A stretch of 61,764 nucleotides of DNA from Clostridia bacterium. Its GTDB lineage: Bacteria; Bacillota; Clostridia; Christensenellales; QALW01. Positions 47,980 to 57,011 of the stretch are shown piece by piece. Each line of letters opens with the position of its first letter. Within the stretch, counting starts at the first letter, position 1. Position numbers and translations under genes: made by a program. The stretch spans positions 1 through 61,764 of the forward strand of contig JAFVVO010000015.1 in the NCBI GenBank assembly GCA_017502165.1. The letters run 5' to 3'. The notes under the pieces are model-generated. The model was not told the DNA's origin. It did not search any database and was given only the letters and a program-made list of their open reading frames with translations.

Positions 47980-48005
47980 CAATTTCGGTCAATTAGTTAT
48001 ATAAT
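47976..48005 (+). promoter_or_regulatory. Sigma-A promoter of thrS leader
   Basis: TTGACA (47976-47981), an 18-bp spacer and TATAAT (48000-48005). The -35 overlaps the rluD stop codon. It would start transcription a few bases before the T-box leader. Confidence 0.7.
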
Positions 48006-48011
48006 TATGTT

Positions 48012-48225
48012 GTTGAAATGACGCAGAACACGTCTTTAGAACGTAAGGTCACAGAGAGGTTACGGAAGCTGAAAAGTAACTACCCCAAAGCTAAATGATA
48101 CCGCCTGCCGATCAAATCGGGTTGTTCCGTTAAAAACAGTAATGAGAAAAAATGTGGGTGGAACCACGGGTTGAAACGTACTCGTCCCTAATAGGCTTAC
48201 AGCCTTTTTAGGACGAGTTTTATTT
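48012..48225 (+). promoter_or_regulatory. Threonyl T-box riboswitch
   Basis: Leader RNA that reads uncharged tRNA-Thr and controls thrS. The AGAGAG motif (about 48053-48058) and a specifier-loop candidate GAT-ACC-G with the threonine codon ACC at 48100-48102 lie in stem I. The T-box core GGTGGAACCACG is at 48157-48168, with TGGA (48159-48162) to pair with the tRNA acceptor end. A terminator hairpin follows directly. When uncharged tRNA binds, the antiterminator forms and thrS is transcribed. The specifier fits the gene product. Confidence 0.93.
48180..48224 (+). terminator. T-box regulatory terminator
   Basis: ACTCGTCC (from 48180) pairs with GGACGAGT (48211-48218), with an inner AGGCT/AGCCT helix, followed by a T run. 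Its 5' arm overlaps the antiterminator side, as expected for a T-box. Confidence 0.88.
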
Positions 48226-48241
48226 ATTTTAGGAGGAAATT

Positions 48242-50170
48242 ATGAAAATTATTTTGCCCGACAATTCAGTAAAAGAATACGCAAATTCAACTACTGCGAG
48301 AATCGTTGCTCAGGACATAAGCGCAGGTCTTGCGGCAAACGCCGTTGCAGCTACCGCCAACGGAAAATTAGTTGATTTGGATCACACCTTAACGGAGGAT
48401 ACTAATCTTTCTATCGTTACAAAGCGCGATCCCTTATATTTAACCGTATTGCGTCACACTGCAAGCCACGTACTTGCTCAGGCAATTATGCGTCTTTATC
48501 CTAACACAAAGCTCGCTATCGGTCCCGCTATCGAAAACGGCTTTTATTATGATTTCGATTTTGAAACACCTATCAATGCAAACGATATTGATAAAATCGA
48601 AAAGGAAATGGCAAAAATTGCTTCCGAAAAGCTTAAGCTTAACCGCTATTTGCTGAGCAAGGAAGATGCTCTTGAAAAGATGAAGGACCAACCCTATAAG
48701 GTTGAGCTTATTAACGAGCTTCCTGAGGGTGAAGAAATTTCCTTCTACGAGCAGGGAGAGTTTACCGACCTTTGCGCAGGTCCTCATTTGGCAGACACCT
48801 CTGACGTTAAGCAGTTTAAGATTCTTTCCATTACCGGTGCATATTGGCGCGGAAGTGAAAAGAATAAGATGCTTACCCGTATTTACGCTACTGCATTTGC
48901 TAAAAAGCAGGAGCTTGACGATTATTTGCTTCAGCTTGAGGAGGCAAAGAAGCGTGACCATAACAAACTTGGCAGAGAACTCGAGCTCTTTACCACAAGC
49001 GACGTAATCGGTCAGGGACTTCCCATTTTGCTTCCCAAGGGCGCAAGAGTTATTCAGCTTCTTCAGCGCTTTGTAGAGGATGAAGAACAAAAACGCGGTT
49101 GGCAGTTAACAAAAACTCCTTTAATGGCAAAAAGCGACCTCTATAAAATCAGCGGTCACTGGGATCATTATCAGGACGGTATGTTCGTTATGGGCAACGA
49201 AGAGACAGACGACGAAGTGTTTGCTCTGCGTCCTATGACTTGTCCCTTCCAGTATCAAGCATATCTTAACCGTCCCCGTTCTTACCGTGATTTGCCCCTT
49301 AGATATAACGAAACCTCCACGCTTTTCAGAAATGAAGCATCAGGCGAAATGCACGGCTTAATCCGTGTACGTCAGTTTACCATTTCCGAGGGACACTTAA
49401 TGTGTACCCCCGAACAGCTTGAGGACGAATTCAAGAATTGTCTTGAGCTGACTAACTTTATGCTTAAAACCATCGGTCTTTATGAGGACGTTTCCTACCG
49501 CTTCTCACAGTGGGATCCCGAAGACAGAGAAAAGTACATCGGCACTCAGGAACAGTGGGACGAAGCTCAAGGCGTAATGAAGCGCATTTTAGACCATCTT
49601 GGCATTGAATACAAGATTGGTATTGGTGAAGCCGCTTTCTACGGTCCTAAGCTGGATATTCAGATTAAGAACGTTCACGGCAAGGAAGACACTCTTATTA
49701 CCATTCAGATTGACCAGATGCTTGCTGAAAAGTTCGGTATGGAATACACCGATAAAGACGGAAGCAAAAAGCATCCTTATATTATTCACCGCACCTCAAT
49801 CGGCTGCTACGAAAGAACTCTTGCGCTCTTGATTGAAAAGTTTGCAGGCGCTTTCCCGACCTGGCTTGCACCCGTTCAGGTTAAGGTTATGAATCTTACC
49901 GATAGAACAGACGAAGCCTGCAAGGAAGCAGTTAATAAGCTTTCAAATGCATCTATCCGCGTTGAATACGATTCAAGAAACGAAAAAATCGGCTATAAGA
50001 TTCGCGAAGCTCAGCTTGAAAAAGTACCTTATATGGTTATTATCGGTGACCGCGAAGCCGCCGAAGGCAAAGTTTCCGTTCGTTCACGTAAAGAGGGCGA
50101 TTTAGGTACAATGACTATCGACGAATTTTTGAATAAGCTTCTTCTTGAAATCGCAACCAAACAGATTTAA
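48242..50170 (+). CDS. thrS: Threonyl-tRNA synthetase
   Basis: Charges tRNA-Thr. The 642-residue protein has an N-terminal TGS domain (about 1-62), the editing domain with HTASHVLAQA near 72-81, and the class II catalytic core. The zinc ligand Cys lies in RPMTCPFQ near 335-342, motif 2 is FRNEASGEMHG, and the later catalytic histidines are present. The anticodon-binding domain is from about 540. AGGAGG precedes the ATG. Expression is set by the T-box leader. Confidence 0.98.
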   Translation: MKIILPDNSVKEYANSTTARIVAQDISAGLAANAVAATANGKLVDLDHTLTEDTNLSIVTKRDPLYLTVLRHTASHVLAQAIMRLYPNTKLAIGPAIENGFYYDFDFETPINANDIDKIEKEMAKIASEKLKLNRYLLSKEDALEKMKDQPYKVELINELPEGEEISFYEQGEFTDLCAGPHLADTSDVKQFKILSITGAYWRGSEKNKMLTRIYATAFAKKQELDDYLLQLEEAKKRDHNKLGRELELFTTSDVIGQGLPILLPKGARVIQLLQRFVEDEEQKRGWQLTKTPLMAKSDLYKISGHWDHYQDGMFVMGNEETDDEVFALRPMTCPFQYQAYLNRPRSYRDLPLRYNETSTLFRNEASGEMHGLIRVRQFTISEGHLMCTPEQLEDEFKNCLELTNFMLKTIGLYEDVSYRFSQWDPEDREKYIGTQEQWDEAQGVMKRILDHLGIEYKIGIGEAAFYGPKLDIQIKNVHGKEDTLITIQIDQMLAEKFGMEYTDKDGSKKHPYIIHRTSIGCYERTLALLIEKFAGAFPTWLAPVQVKVMNLTDRTDEACKEAVNKLSNASIRVEYDSRNEKIGYKIREAQLEKVPYMVIIGDREAAEGKVSVRSRKEGDLGTMTIDEFLNKLLLEIATKQI

Positions 50171-50182
50171 GAGGTAAAAAGT

Positions 50183-51070
50183 ATGAAATTATCAATTGCA
50201 ACCGGCTCAATGGCTGACTTTGAAAATACAAAGTTCAGGCATTTTGACCTTACCTTAGGCGGAATTTTCGTAGGCCCGTATCTTAATGAAAAATTCGACG
50301 AATGTGTTGAAGGCGTAAAAGCAACCTGTGCACGTCTTGGTGCAGATATTCCTCAGGCGCACGCTCCTTACGCCCTTAACCCTTGCAAAGATAAGGAAAC
50401 TATGGAAAATCAGATTAAGGTTATGGAGAAAATTCTTCTTGCCTGCGGAAAACTCGGTGTTGACCGTATTACGCTTCATTCAGGCTTTGGCTTTAGCGAA
50501 AATAAGGAAGAAATGATGCGCAAAAACGTGGAATATTATAAGCGCCTTATTCCTATGGCGGAAGAAAATAACGTAACCTTGATGATTGAAAACATTTCAG
50601 AAGAAATCTATCACGACAGATTCGTTATTGAAACGGCTGACGATATTCTCGATTTGAGAGACAGACTCGGTAACCACCGCCTTATCGGCGCTTGCTGGGA
50701 CTCAGGCCACGCCAACACCAAGGCTCTTGACCAATACGAAAACATCACCAAGCTTAAGGGCATCTTAAAAGGCGTGCATCTTCACGATAACCACGGCGAC
50801 ACTGACGACCATTTGCCTCCCATGATTGGCACGGTTAACTTTGACGACGTAATTAATGCGCTTCTCGATATTAACTACGACGGCGCCTTCAACCTTGAAA
50901 GCCATATCTTTGGCGGCGGCTGGCCAAACTACCGCAGAAAACAGTCACAGTTTAACCCTGCAGAAGCCCGTCTGTTTACCCCCGACGAAACCTTGCGCCA
51001 CTACGGCTACGACTTTATGTACGGCGTTGGTGAACACTTAATGAAAAAATACAACATCGAAGTTGAATAA
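50183..51070 (+). CDS. Sugar phosphate isomerase/epimerase-type TIM barrel
   Basis: A 295-residue protein of the xylose-isomerase-like TIM barrel superfamily (AP endonuclease 2 fold). Barrel-end metal ligands are suggested by HSGFGF near 93, MIENISEE near 134, CWDSGHANT near 170-178, GVHLHDNHGDTDDH near 196-209 and NLESHIFGGGWP near 236-247. The specific substrate is not identifiable. It lies 12 bp after thrS and is probably co-transcribed under the T-box, though a link to threonine is not evident. A strong terminator follows. Confidence 0.85.
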   Translation: MKLSIATGSMADFENTKFRHFDLTLGGIFVGPYLNEKFDECVEGVKATCARLGADIPQAHAPYALNPCKDKETMENQIKVMEKILLACGKLGVDRITLHSGFGFSENKEEMMRKNVEYYKRLIPMAEENNVTLMIENISEEIYHDRFVIETADDILDLRDRLGNHRLIGACWDSGHANTKALDQYENITKLKGILKGVHLHDNHGDTDDHLPPMIGTVNFDDVINALLDINYDGAFNLESHIFGGGWPNYRRKQSQFNPAEARLFTPDETLRHYGYDFMYGVGEHLMKKYNIEVE

Positions 51071-51074
51071 TTTT

Positions 51075-51107
51075 AAGCACACTCGTTTGAGTGTGCTTTC
51101 CTTTTTA
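51075..51107 (+). terminator. Rho-independent terminator
   Basis: A perfect 10-bp stem (51075-51084 with 51089-51098), a GTTT loop and a T-rich tail end the thrS unit. Confidence 0.87.
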
Positions 51108-51195
51108 TATGCAAGTTTATTATAAAAATACAATAAAAATCCCAAAAATAATAAAAAATACAGTAAAAAATGTATAAATTTATAAATATGCACTA

Positions 51196-51223
51196 TTGCA
51201 TAAAATTATATATGTGGTATAAT
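51196..51223 (+). promoter_or_regulatory. Promoter of the dxs operon
   Basis: TTGCAT (51196-51201), a 16-bp spacer and TATAAT (51218-51223), with TG one base before the -10. It lies 38 bp upstream of dxs in an A+T-rich gap that holds nothing else I can see. Confidence 0.55.
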
Positions 51224-51261
51224 ATAAGAAAATAAGTTACTGATTCTGAAAGAAAAATTTT

Positions 51262-53073
51262 ATGCTTGAAACAATTAAATCCCCAAAGGATATTAAAAAA
51301 CTTAATATTGACCAGTTGGAATTGCTTGCTGAGGAGATTCGTACAGAGATTATTACCACAACGCTGAAAAACGGCGGTCATCTGGCGTCTAATTTAGGTG
51401 CGGTTGAGCTGACTCTTGCAATGCATTACGTTTTTGATGCACCAAACGATAAAATTGTTTTTGACGTGGGGCATCAGAGCTACACGCACAAGCTTATTAC
51501 GGGCAGACAAAAGGAATTTGCTTCATTGCGCAAAAAAGACGGTATAAGCGGATTTCCCAACCACAAGGAAAGTGAATACGACACCTTTGATGCAGGCCAT
51601 TCTTCAACGGCGATTTCACTTGCGTTAGGTCTTGCCCGCGCGCGAGATAACAATAAAGAAAACTACAATATTTTAGCCGTAGTGGGTGATGGGGCAATAG
51701 GCGGCGGAATGTCCTTTGAGGCGCTTAACGACGCAGGCGAAGCCAAAAATACTAAGCTAATAATAGTGCTTAACGATAACGAAATGTCTATTTCCAAAAA
51801 CGTTGGGGCTTTATCAAGCCATTTTGCCAATCTTCGTGCTACTCACAGCTACATAAAGGGTAAAAAACGCGTTAAGAACGTGCTTCAGAGGATAAACCAA
51901 TCGGGTAAGCTGGTCAGCTTATTTATTCACTTGCGAAATTCATTGCGTTATCTCTTGTTCGGCGAGACAATTTTCGATGCTATGGGCATAAAATATCTTG
52001 GTCCTATAAACGGTCATTCCTTAAAGGATATGATTGAAATTTTAATTAAGGCAAAGGAATATCAGATGCCCGTTATTATCCATGCGGTAACGCAAAAGGG
52101 CTGCGGATACACTCCTGCTGAGGATGATCCTGAGAATTATCACGGTGTTTCTTCGGGTGAAAAATCCAAAAAGAAGGCAGAAAGCTTTTCCTCAACAGTG
52201 GGAGCAACCTTGTGCGAGCTTGCTGAGACAGACAAAAAAATTTGCGCTATTACCGCAGGAATGCCTCTTAATACGGGACTAAATGAGTTTGCGTCTAAAT
52301 TTCCTACCAGATTTTTCGATACGGGAATTGCCGAGCAGCACGCTCTTGCTATGGCAGGTGGAATGACAAAGGGCGGTATGAAGCCGTTTATAGTAATTTA
52401 TTCTACGTTTTTACAGCGTGGATTTGACCAGATCTTCCACGATATATGCCTGCAGGAAGCGCCCGTTACCATTTGCATTGACCACGCAGGTCTGTGCGGT
52501 GAAGATGGTGCAACACATCAGGGAATTTACGATTTAGGTTTTCTTCGTTCGATGCCCGGCTTAATTATTCTTGAGCCTCGTGACAACGTTGAAATGAAAA
52601 AAATGCTTCAATTTGCATCAAAAGCGGATAAACCCGTTGCCATAAGATATCCCAAGGGAAATTGCTCGGAAATTGTCGGAGAAATTCCCTTTGAAAAGCC
52701 TTGCTGGGATTATCTTGCCCGCGGTGGAAAGGGAAGCGTTCTGACTTTTGGAATTTGCTTACCCGTTGGCAAAAGGCTTGCGGAGGAGCTGAACCTTAAT
52801 CTGATAGATGCCCGTTCACTTAAGCCCTTTGACGAAAAGGTTTTATTGGAAATTGCCGATAAACCCATTTTCGTCCTTGAGGATAACGTGTCTGTGGGGG
52901 GCTTGTTAGAGGGCGTTTTAAAATTTTATTCCGATAACAAAGTTAATGTGAAGGTTTCGGGCTTTTCGTTAAAGGACGAGTTTGTCCGTGTGGGCTCCGT
53001 TAACGAGCAAATGACAGAAAACGAAATTGATTTTGAACACGTTTTCGGAAAGATAAAAAATGAGATTAGATAA
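51262..53073 (+). CDS. dxs: 1-deoxy-D-xylulose-5-phosphate synthase
   Basis: Thiamine-diphosphate enzyme that joins pyruvate and glyceraldehyde 3-phosphate, the first step of the MEP isoprenoid route; its product line feeds IspA. In 603 residues it shows HVGHQSY-type DVGHQSYTHK near 68-77, the TPP motif GDGAIGGGMSFEALN near 147-161 ending in NDN, and the C-terminal FDTGIAEQHA near 352-361. It also has DHAGLCGEDGATHQG near 411. It is slightly short for the family. It overlaps tlyA by 14 bp. Confidence 0.96.
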   Translation: MLETIKSPKDIKKLNIDQLELLAEEIRTEIITTTLKNGGHLASNLGAVELTLAMHYVFDAPNDKIVFDVGHQSYTHKLITGRQKEFASLRKKDGISGFPNHKESEYDTFDAGHSSTAISLALGLARARDNNKENYNILAVVGDGAIGGGMSFEALNDAGEAKNTKLIIVLNDNEMSISKNVGALSSHFANLRATHSYIKGKKRVKNVLQRINQSGKLVSLFIHLRNSLRYLLFGETIFDAMGIKYLGPINGHSLKDMIEILIKAKEYQMPVIIHAVTQKGCGYTPAEDDPENYHGVSSGEKSKKKAESFSSTVGATLCELAETDKKICAITAGMPLNTGLNEFASKFPTRFFDTGIAEQHALAMAGGMTKGGMKPFIVIYSTFLQRGFDQIFHDICLQEAPVTICIDHAGLCGEDGATHQGIYDLGFLRSMPGLIILEPRDNVEMKKMLQFASKADKPVAIRYPKGNCSEIVGEIPFEKPCWDYLARGGKGSVLTFGICLPVGKRLAEELNLNLIDARSLKPFDEKVLLEIADKPIFVLEDNVSVGGLLEGVLKFYSDNKVNVKVSGFSLKDEFVRVGSVNEQMTENEIDFEHVFGKIKNEIR

Positions 53074-53812
53074 GGCAATATTTTTACGAAACCTTACGCA
53101 GTCGCGAAGCAGGGCAGAGCAGCTTATCAGCTCAGGCGCAGTTGCGGTAAACGGCAAAACGGTCTATAAAAGCGCCTTTGAGGTTAACGATGATGACGAG
53201 ATTTCCGTTCAGGATATCGGCTATGTTGGCAGAGGCGGTCTAAAACTTGAACACGCCTTGGATAGCTTTTCCGTTGACTGTAAAAACGTTTGCGCGCTCG
53301 ATATTGGCGCTTCAACCGGCGGTTTTACGGAATGTCTGCTTAAGCGAGGAGCCAAAAGCGTTGTGGCGGTTGACGTCGGCCACGGTCAGATGCATCCAAA
53401 GCTTGTGCAGGATGAAAGAGTTATTCTTTTGGAAAACACAAATGCAAAGGACTTAACTGTTGAGCTTATCGGCGGAAAAAAAGACATTTGCGTTATGGAC
53501 GTTTCATTTATTTCACAAACGGAAATTTATCCTGCGATGTTTTCTTGCTTAAAGGAAGAGGGTATTGCGATAACCCTTGTTAAGCCACAGTTTGAAGCAG
53601 GAAGAAAATTTCTTAGTAAAAAAGGAATCGTTAAGGATAAAAAGGTATTTTTTTCTGTTTTGGAAAAGATTGAAGCAAGTGCAAATCAGTTCGGCTTCGG
53701 AGTAGAAAATGCTTGCGCTTCACCCGTTTTAGGCGGAGACGGAAACAAGGAATTTCTCGTTTTACTGCAAAGAAATGCAGATAAATTCGATTTTACAAAA
53801 ATAATTCTGTAG
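53060..53812 (+). CDS. tlyA: TlyA-family rRNA methyltransferase
   Basis: A 250-residue protein with an N-terminal S4 RNA-binding domain (about 1-60) and an FtsJ-type SAM fold. The latter shows LDIGASTGGFTECLL near 80-94, VDVGHGQMHPKL near 104-115, DVSFIS near 142 and LVKPQFEAGR near 170-179. In mycobacteria TlyA methylates rRNA at positions linked to capreomycin sensitivity; the target here is inferred. It lies in the conserved dxs-tlyA-nadK-argR-recN order. Confidence 0.93.
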   Translation: MRLDKAIFLRNLTQSRSRAEQLISSGAVAVNGKTVYKSAFEVNDDDEISVQDIGYVGRGGLKLEHALDSFSVDCKNVCALDIGASTGGFTECLLKRGAKSVVAVDVGHGQMHPKLVQDERVILLENTNAKDLTVELIGGKKDICVMDVSFISQTEIYPAMFSCLKEEGIAITLVKPQFEAGRKFLSKKGIVKDKKVFFSVLEKIEASANQFGFGVENACASPVLGGDGNKEFLVLLQRNADKFDFTKIIL

Positions 53813-53823
53813 GAGATAAAAAG

Positions 53824-54672
53824 TTGAAAAACATTGGCATTTACGTCAACAAAAACAAGGATAAAACCCTTGAGAACACTAAGAAAATAACTGCCGCCTT
53901 CGAAAAAGCAGGCTTTGTTTGTTCGGTTTTGGTAGATTATAAACGAACGGACGATCCTGAGGTTATTGAAAACACGAAAAGGTTTGTTCAGAACTGTGAA
54001 GCCTTGATTGTTTTAGGAGGCGACGGCACAATTTTACGAATAGCGTCAGTTTGCGCTCAATACGGCGTGCCCGTTTTGTCAATAAATTTAGGTCACTTAG
54101 GGTTTTTAACCGAGCTTGAGCTGGAAGAACTCGAGGAAGGCGTTGAGCATCTTTCTAAAAACGAGTTTTTTATCGATGAAAGAATGATGCTTTCCTGCAA
54201 GGTGAACGGCAACGAGGTTTTAGCTCTAAACGACGTTTGTATTCAGCGCTTAAGCAGAGCGAGACTTCTTAAATTTAACGCTTACGCAAGCGGAGAATTG
54301 GTGGATTCTCTTTCGGCAGACGGTGTGCTTGTTTCAAGCCCCACGGGCTCAACGGCATACTCCCTTTCGGCAGGTGGCCCAATCGTAAGCCCCAAGGTAA
54401 GCTTGCTTTTGATGACGCCCGTTTGCGCTCATACGCTTCGCGCAAGACCGTTTGTTTTTAAGGATGACGAAACGCTTAAGTTTACAACGGAGGATAATTG
54501 CGGCTTTGCGGTTATTTGCGACGGCATTCAGATTCAACAGTTTAACGGAAGCAGTTTGGTTGAGGTTTCACGGTCAGGGTGCTCGCTAAAGCTGATTAAC
54601 TTCAAACAGAGAAACTTCTTTAAGCGTCTTAATTCAAAATTAAACGAGTGGAACTTCAATAAGGAGGATTAA
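53824..54672 (+). CDS. nadK: NAD kinase
   Basis: Makes NADP+ from NAD+ and ATP. The 282-residue protein shows the GGDGT motif (VLGGDGTIL near 60-68), a conserved NLGHLGFLTE near 89-98 and SPTGSTAYSLSAGGP near 176-190. The TTG start follows AGGAGA at normal spacing. It sits between tlyA and argR. Confidence 0.95.
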   Translation: MKNIGIYVNKNKDKTLENTKKITAAFEKAGFVCSVLVDYKRTDDPEVIENTKRFVQNCEALIVLGGDGTILRIASVCAQYGVPVLSINLGHLGFLTELELEELEEGVEHLSKNEFFIDERMMLSCKVNGNEVLALNDVCIQRLSRARLLKFNAYASGELVDSLSADGVLVSSPTGSTAYSLSAGGPIVSPKVSLLLMTPVCAHTLRARPFVFKDDETLKFTTEDNCGFAVICDGIQIQQFNGSSLVEVSRSGCSLKLINFKQRNFFKRLNSKLNEWNFNKED

Positions 54673-54675
54673 AAA

Positions 54676-55125
54676 ATGAAATCAACAAGACATAGCAGAA
54701 TTCTTGATATAATTTCAAAAAAGGAAATCGAAACTCAGGAGGAATTGGTTGCAGAGCTTATTGCCGCAGGCTTTAAGGTTACTCAGGCAACAGTTTCAAG
54801 AGATATTAAGGATTTGCGCCTTACAAAAATTCCCGACGAGCGCGGAGGCTATAAATATACGTCGATGGATAGGGCAGATGCGGGAATTACTCCTAAAATG
54901 AAGCAGCTTTTTGTTAATACTGTTCTTTCAATCACTTCGGCAAATAATATTATCGTTGTGAAAACTTTAGCAGGCTCTGCAAGCACTATCGGTGTTGTGG
55001 TCGACGCTCTTAAGCACCCTGCAATTTTAGGCAGCGTTGCAGGCGATGATACTATGATTATAGTTGTATCTTCAAACGAGCAGGTTGCCGACGTGGTAAA
55101 CAAATTAAATTTAATGTTAGAATAA
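54676..55125 (+). CDS. argR: Arginine repressor ArgR/AhrC
   Basis: Hexameric arginine-responsive regulator of 149 residues. The N-terminal winged helix (RHSRILDIISKKEIETQEEL region, with ATVSRDIKDLRL near 36-47) is followed by the C-terminal oligomerisation and arginine-binding domain with GDD near 119-121 (SVAGDDTMII). AAGGAGG is upstream of the ATG. The argR-recN neighbourhood is widely conserved in Firmicutes although arginine genes are absent from this window. Confidence 0.95.
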   Translation: MKSTRHSRILDIISKKEIETQEELVAELIAAGFKVTQATVSRDIKDLRLTKIPDERGGYKYTSMDRADAGITPKMKQLFVNTVLSITSANNIIVVKTLAGSASTIGVVVDALKHPAILGSVAGDDTMIIVVSSNEQVADVVNKLNLMLE

Positions 55126-55140
55126 TTGCGGGGAAAAGTT

Positions 55141-56820
55141 ATGCTTGAGCAGCTTTCTATTAAAAATATAGCGCTGATTGAGAACCTTACGCTTAATCTT
55201 GAACGTGGCTTTAACGTTCTTACGGGCGAAACGGGCTCGGGAAAATCAATAATAATTGATTCGCTCAATCTTATTTTAGGTGAGCGCGCCGATAAAGAGC
55301 TTGTGCGTACCGGAACGAATAAGGCACGGGTTGAAGGCGTTTTCAGCGTTGAAAATAACAATGAGGTTTTGGAAATTTTAGACGAGTACGGCATAGAAAC
55401 AGAGGATTCACGCCTTATTATCTCAAGAGAGATTTCTCTTGACGGAAAAAGTATGTGCCGTATCAACAGCGTCACTGTGCCATTAAGTGCTCTGAAGAAG
55501 ATAGCCGATAAGCTGGCGGATATTCACGGTCAGCACGAGCATCAGGCACTTCTTAACAGAGACAACCATCTTGGCTTTTTAGATAGCTTTGGCGGTGAAG
55601 AGCTTTTCGTTCAGAGAGAAAACACCAAGCTGGCATACAATTATTATAAAACCTGCCTTGATAAGCTTAACGGCGACTGGGGAACCGAAGAGGAGAGAAA
55701 CCGCAGAATAGAGATGCTTGAATTTCAGATTAATGAAATTGAAAGCGCTCAGATCGTTGTAGGGCAGGAAGAGGAATTAAAAGCGAGAGCAGAGCTATTG
55801 AATAATTCCGATAAAATTCGTGAAGCTTTGTTTGAAACAGGTAATCTTACAGGTGGAGCAAGTTTAGACGACGTGAGAAGCGCACTTTCGTCTTTAGGCA
55901 AGATTTCTTCTGCCGACGAGGTCTTCGAACAGCTTTACAGCCGACTTGAAAGTGTTTTTTACGAGCTTGAGGATATTTCTAACGAACTCAAAAGTCAGGC
56001 AGATTCCGTTGAGGCAGATCCCTATGAACTCGAGAGAATCGAAGACCGTTTGGCGCTAATTAAGAAGCTTTCAAGAAAGTACGGCGCGGACGAGGAAGAA
56101 ATATTAAAGTATTTAGATGATGCCAACGAAGAATTGCTGCGTCTTCGCAATGCGGAGGAGACAATCAGAGAGTTGGAAAGACAAGCGGAGCAGTTTAAGA
56201 AAGAATTTTACCGTCAGGCTGAGGCCTTAAGCGAAATTCGCCACGACGTTGCCATTGCCTTTGAAGACAGAATAAAGGACGAGTTAAGTCAGCTGGGAAT
56301 GAAAAACGCTAACCTTGAGGTTGAATTCTATACTCCCGAGGGCATAAGTGCTAACGGAATTGACGACGTTGAATTCCTGTTCTCTGCAAATATCGGTGAA
56401 CCCGTTAAGCCTCTGTCTAAGATTATAAGCGGCGGCGAAATGAGCAGATTTATGCTTGCAATGAAGAGTATTGCGGCAGATGATGCTATGGTTCCCACTA
56501 TGGTTTTTGACGAAATTGATACCGGAATAAGCGGTAACGGCGCATTGGTTGTTGCACAGAAGATTGCAGGAATTTCCCAAAATCATCAGGTTATTGCAAT
56601 AACTCACCTGCCTCAGATAGCATCTATGGCAGACAGTCATTTCCTGATTAAAAAGGTTTCTGATTTTGAGAGAACTCATACTGAGGTGCTTCTTATGAAC
56701 GAAACGGAACGCAAGAAGGAAATTGCGCGTCTTGCAGGTGGCAACGAAACGGCTCTTGCCTTAAGCCGAGCAGAAGAAATTTTGCTTTCTGCAAAAAATT
56801 ATAAAAATTCTATTTCTTAA
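55141..56820 (+). CDS. recN: DNA repair protein RecN
   Basis: SMC-like ATPase for double-strand break repair. The start is set at the ATG 55141 with GGGGA upstream; a TTG at 55126 is in frame but has no site. In 559 residues it shows Walker A TGETGSGKS near 27-35, a long coiled coil (about 150-375), the signature ISGGEMSRFMLA near 427-438 and Walker B TMVFDEIDTGISG near 457-469. A terminator follows. Confidence 0.96.
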   Translation: MLEQLSIKNIALIENLTLNLERGFNVLTGETGSGKSIIIDSLNLILGERADKELVRTGTNKARVEGVFSVENNNEVLEILDEYGIETEDSRLIISREISLDGKSMCRINSVTVPLSALKKIADKLADIHGQHEHQALLNRDNHLGFLDSFGGEELFVQRENTKLAYNYYKTCLDKLNGDWGTEEERNRRIEMLEFQINEIESAQIVVGQEEELKARAELLNNSDKIREALFETGNLTGGASLDDVRSALSSLGKISSADEVFEQLYSRLESVFYELEDISNELKSQADSVEADPYELERIEDRLALIKKLSRKYGADEEEILKYLDDANEELLRLRNAEETIRELERQAEQFKKEFYRQAEALSEIRHDVAIAFEDRIKDELSQLGMKNANLEVEFYTPEGISANGIDDVEFLFSANIGEPVKPLSKIISGGEMSRFMLAMKSIAADDAMVPTMVFDEIDTGISGNGALVVAQKIAGISQNHQVIAITHLPQIASMADSHFLIKKVSDFERTHTEVLLMNETERKKEIARLAGGNETALALSRAEEILLSAKNYKNSIS

Positions 56821-56824
56821 GATT

Positions 56825-56862
56825 TATGACACTTTCTTTAACAAGAAAGTGTCATTTTTTAT
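56825..56862 (+). terminator. Rho-independent terminator after recN
   Basis: A stem of about 14 bp (56825-56838 with 56843-56856), a 4-nt loop and a T run. The rest of the gap to 57011 is A+T rich; it must carry the spoIVB promoter, but no clear sigma-F/G or sigma-A site could be assigned. Confidence 0.88.
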
Positions 56863-57011
56863 TAAAATTAACAGTAATAAAACAAAAAAATAAGAAAACA
56901 ATATAGTGTAAATCATTTTACTTCAAATGCGAAAAGTTCCAAAAAATTTTAAGTGTAATCTGAGCGTAAAAACAAAAAATAAACTCGGTCTGAAAATAGG
57001 AGTAGAAGAAA

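Noticed and set aside
48440-49090. 216-residue minus-strand ORF inside thrS
   Set aside because: It lies fully antisense to conserved thrS sequence; the composition is typical of a mirrored coding frame.
54849-55475. 208-residue minus-strand ORF over argR-recN
   Set aside because: Antisense to two conserved genes with Ser/Ile-rich shadow composition.
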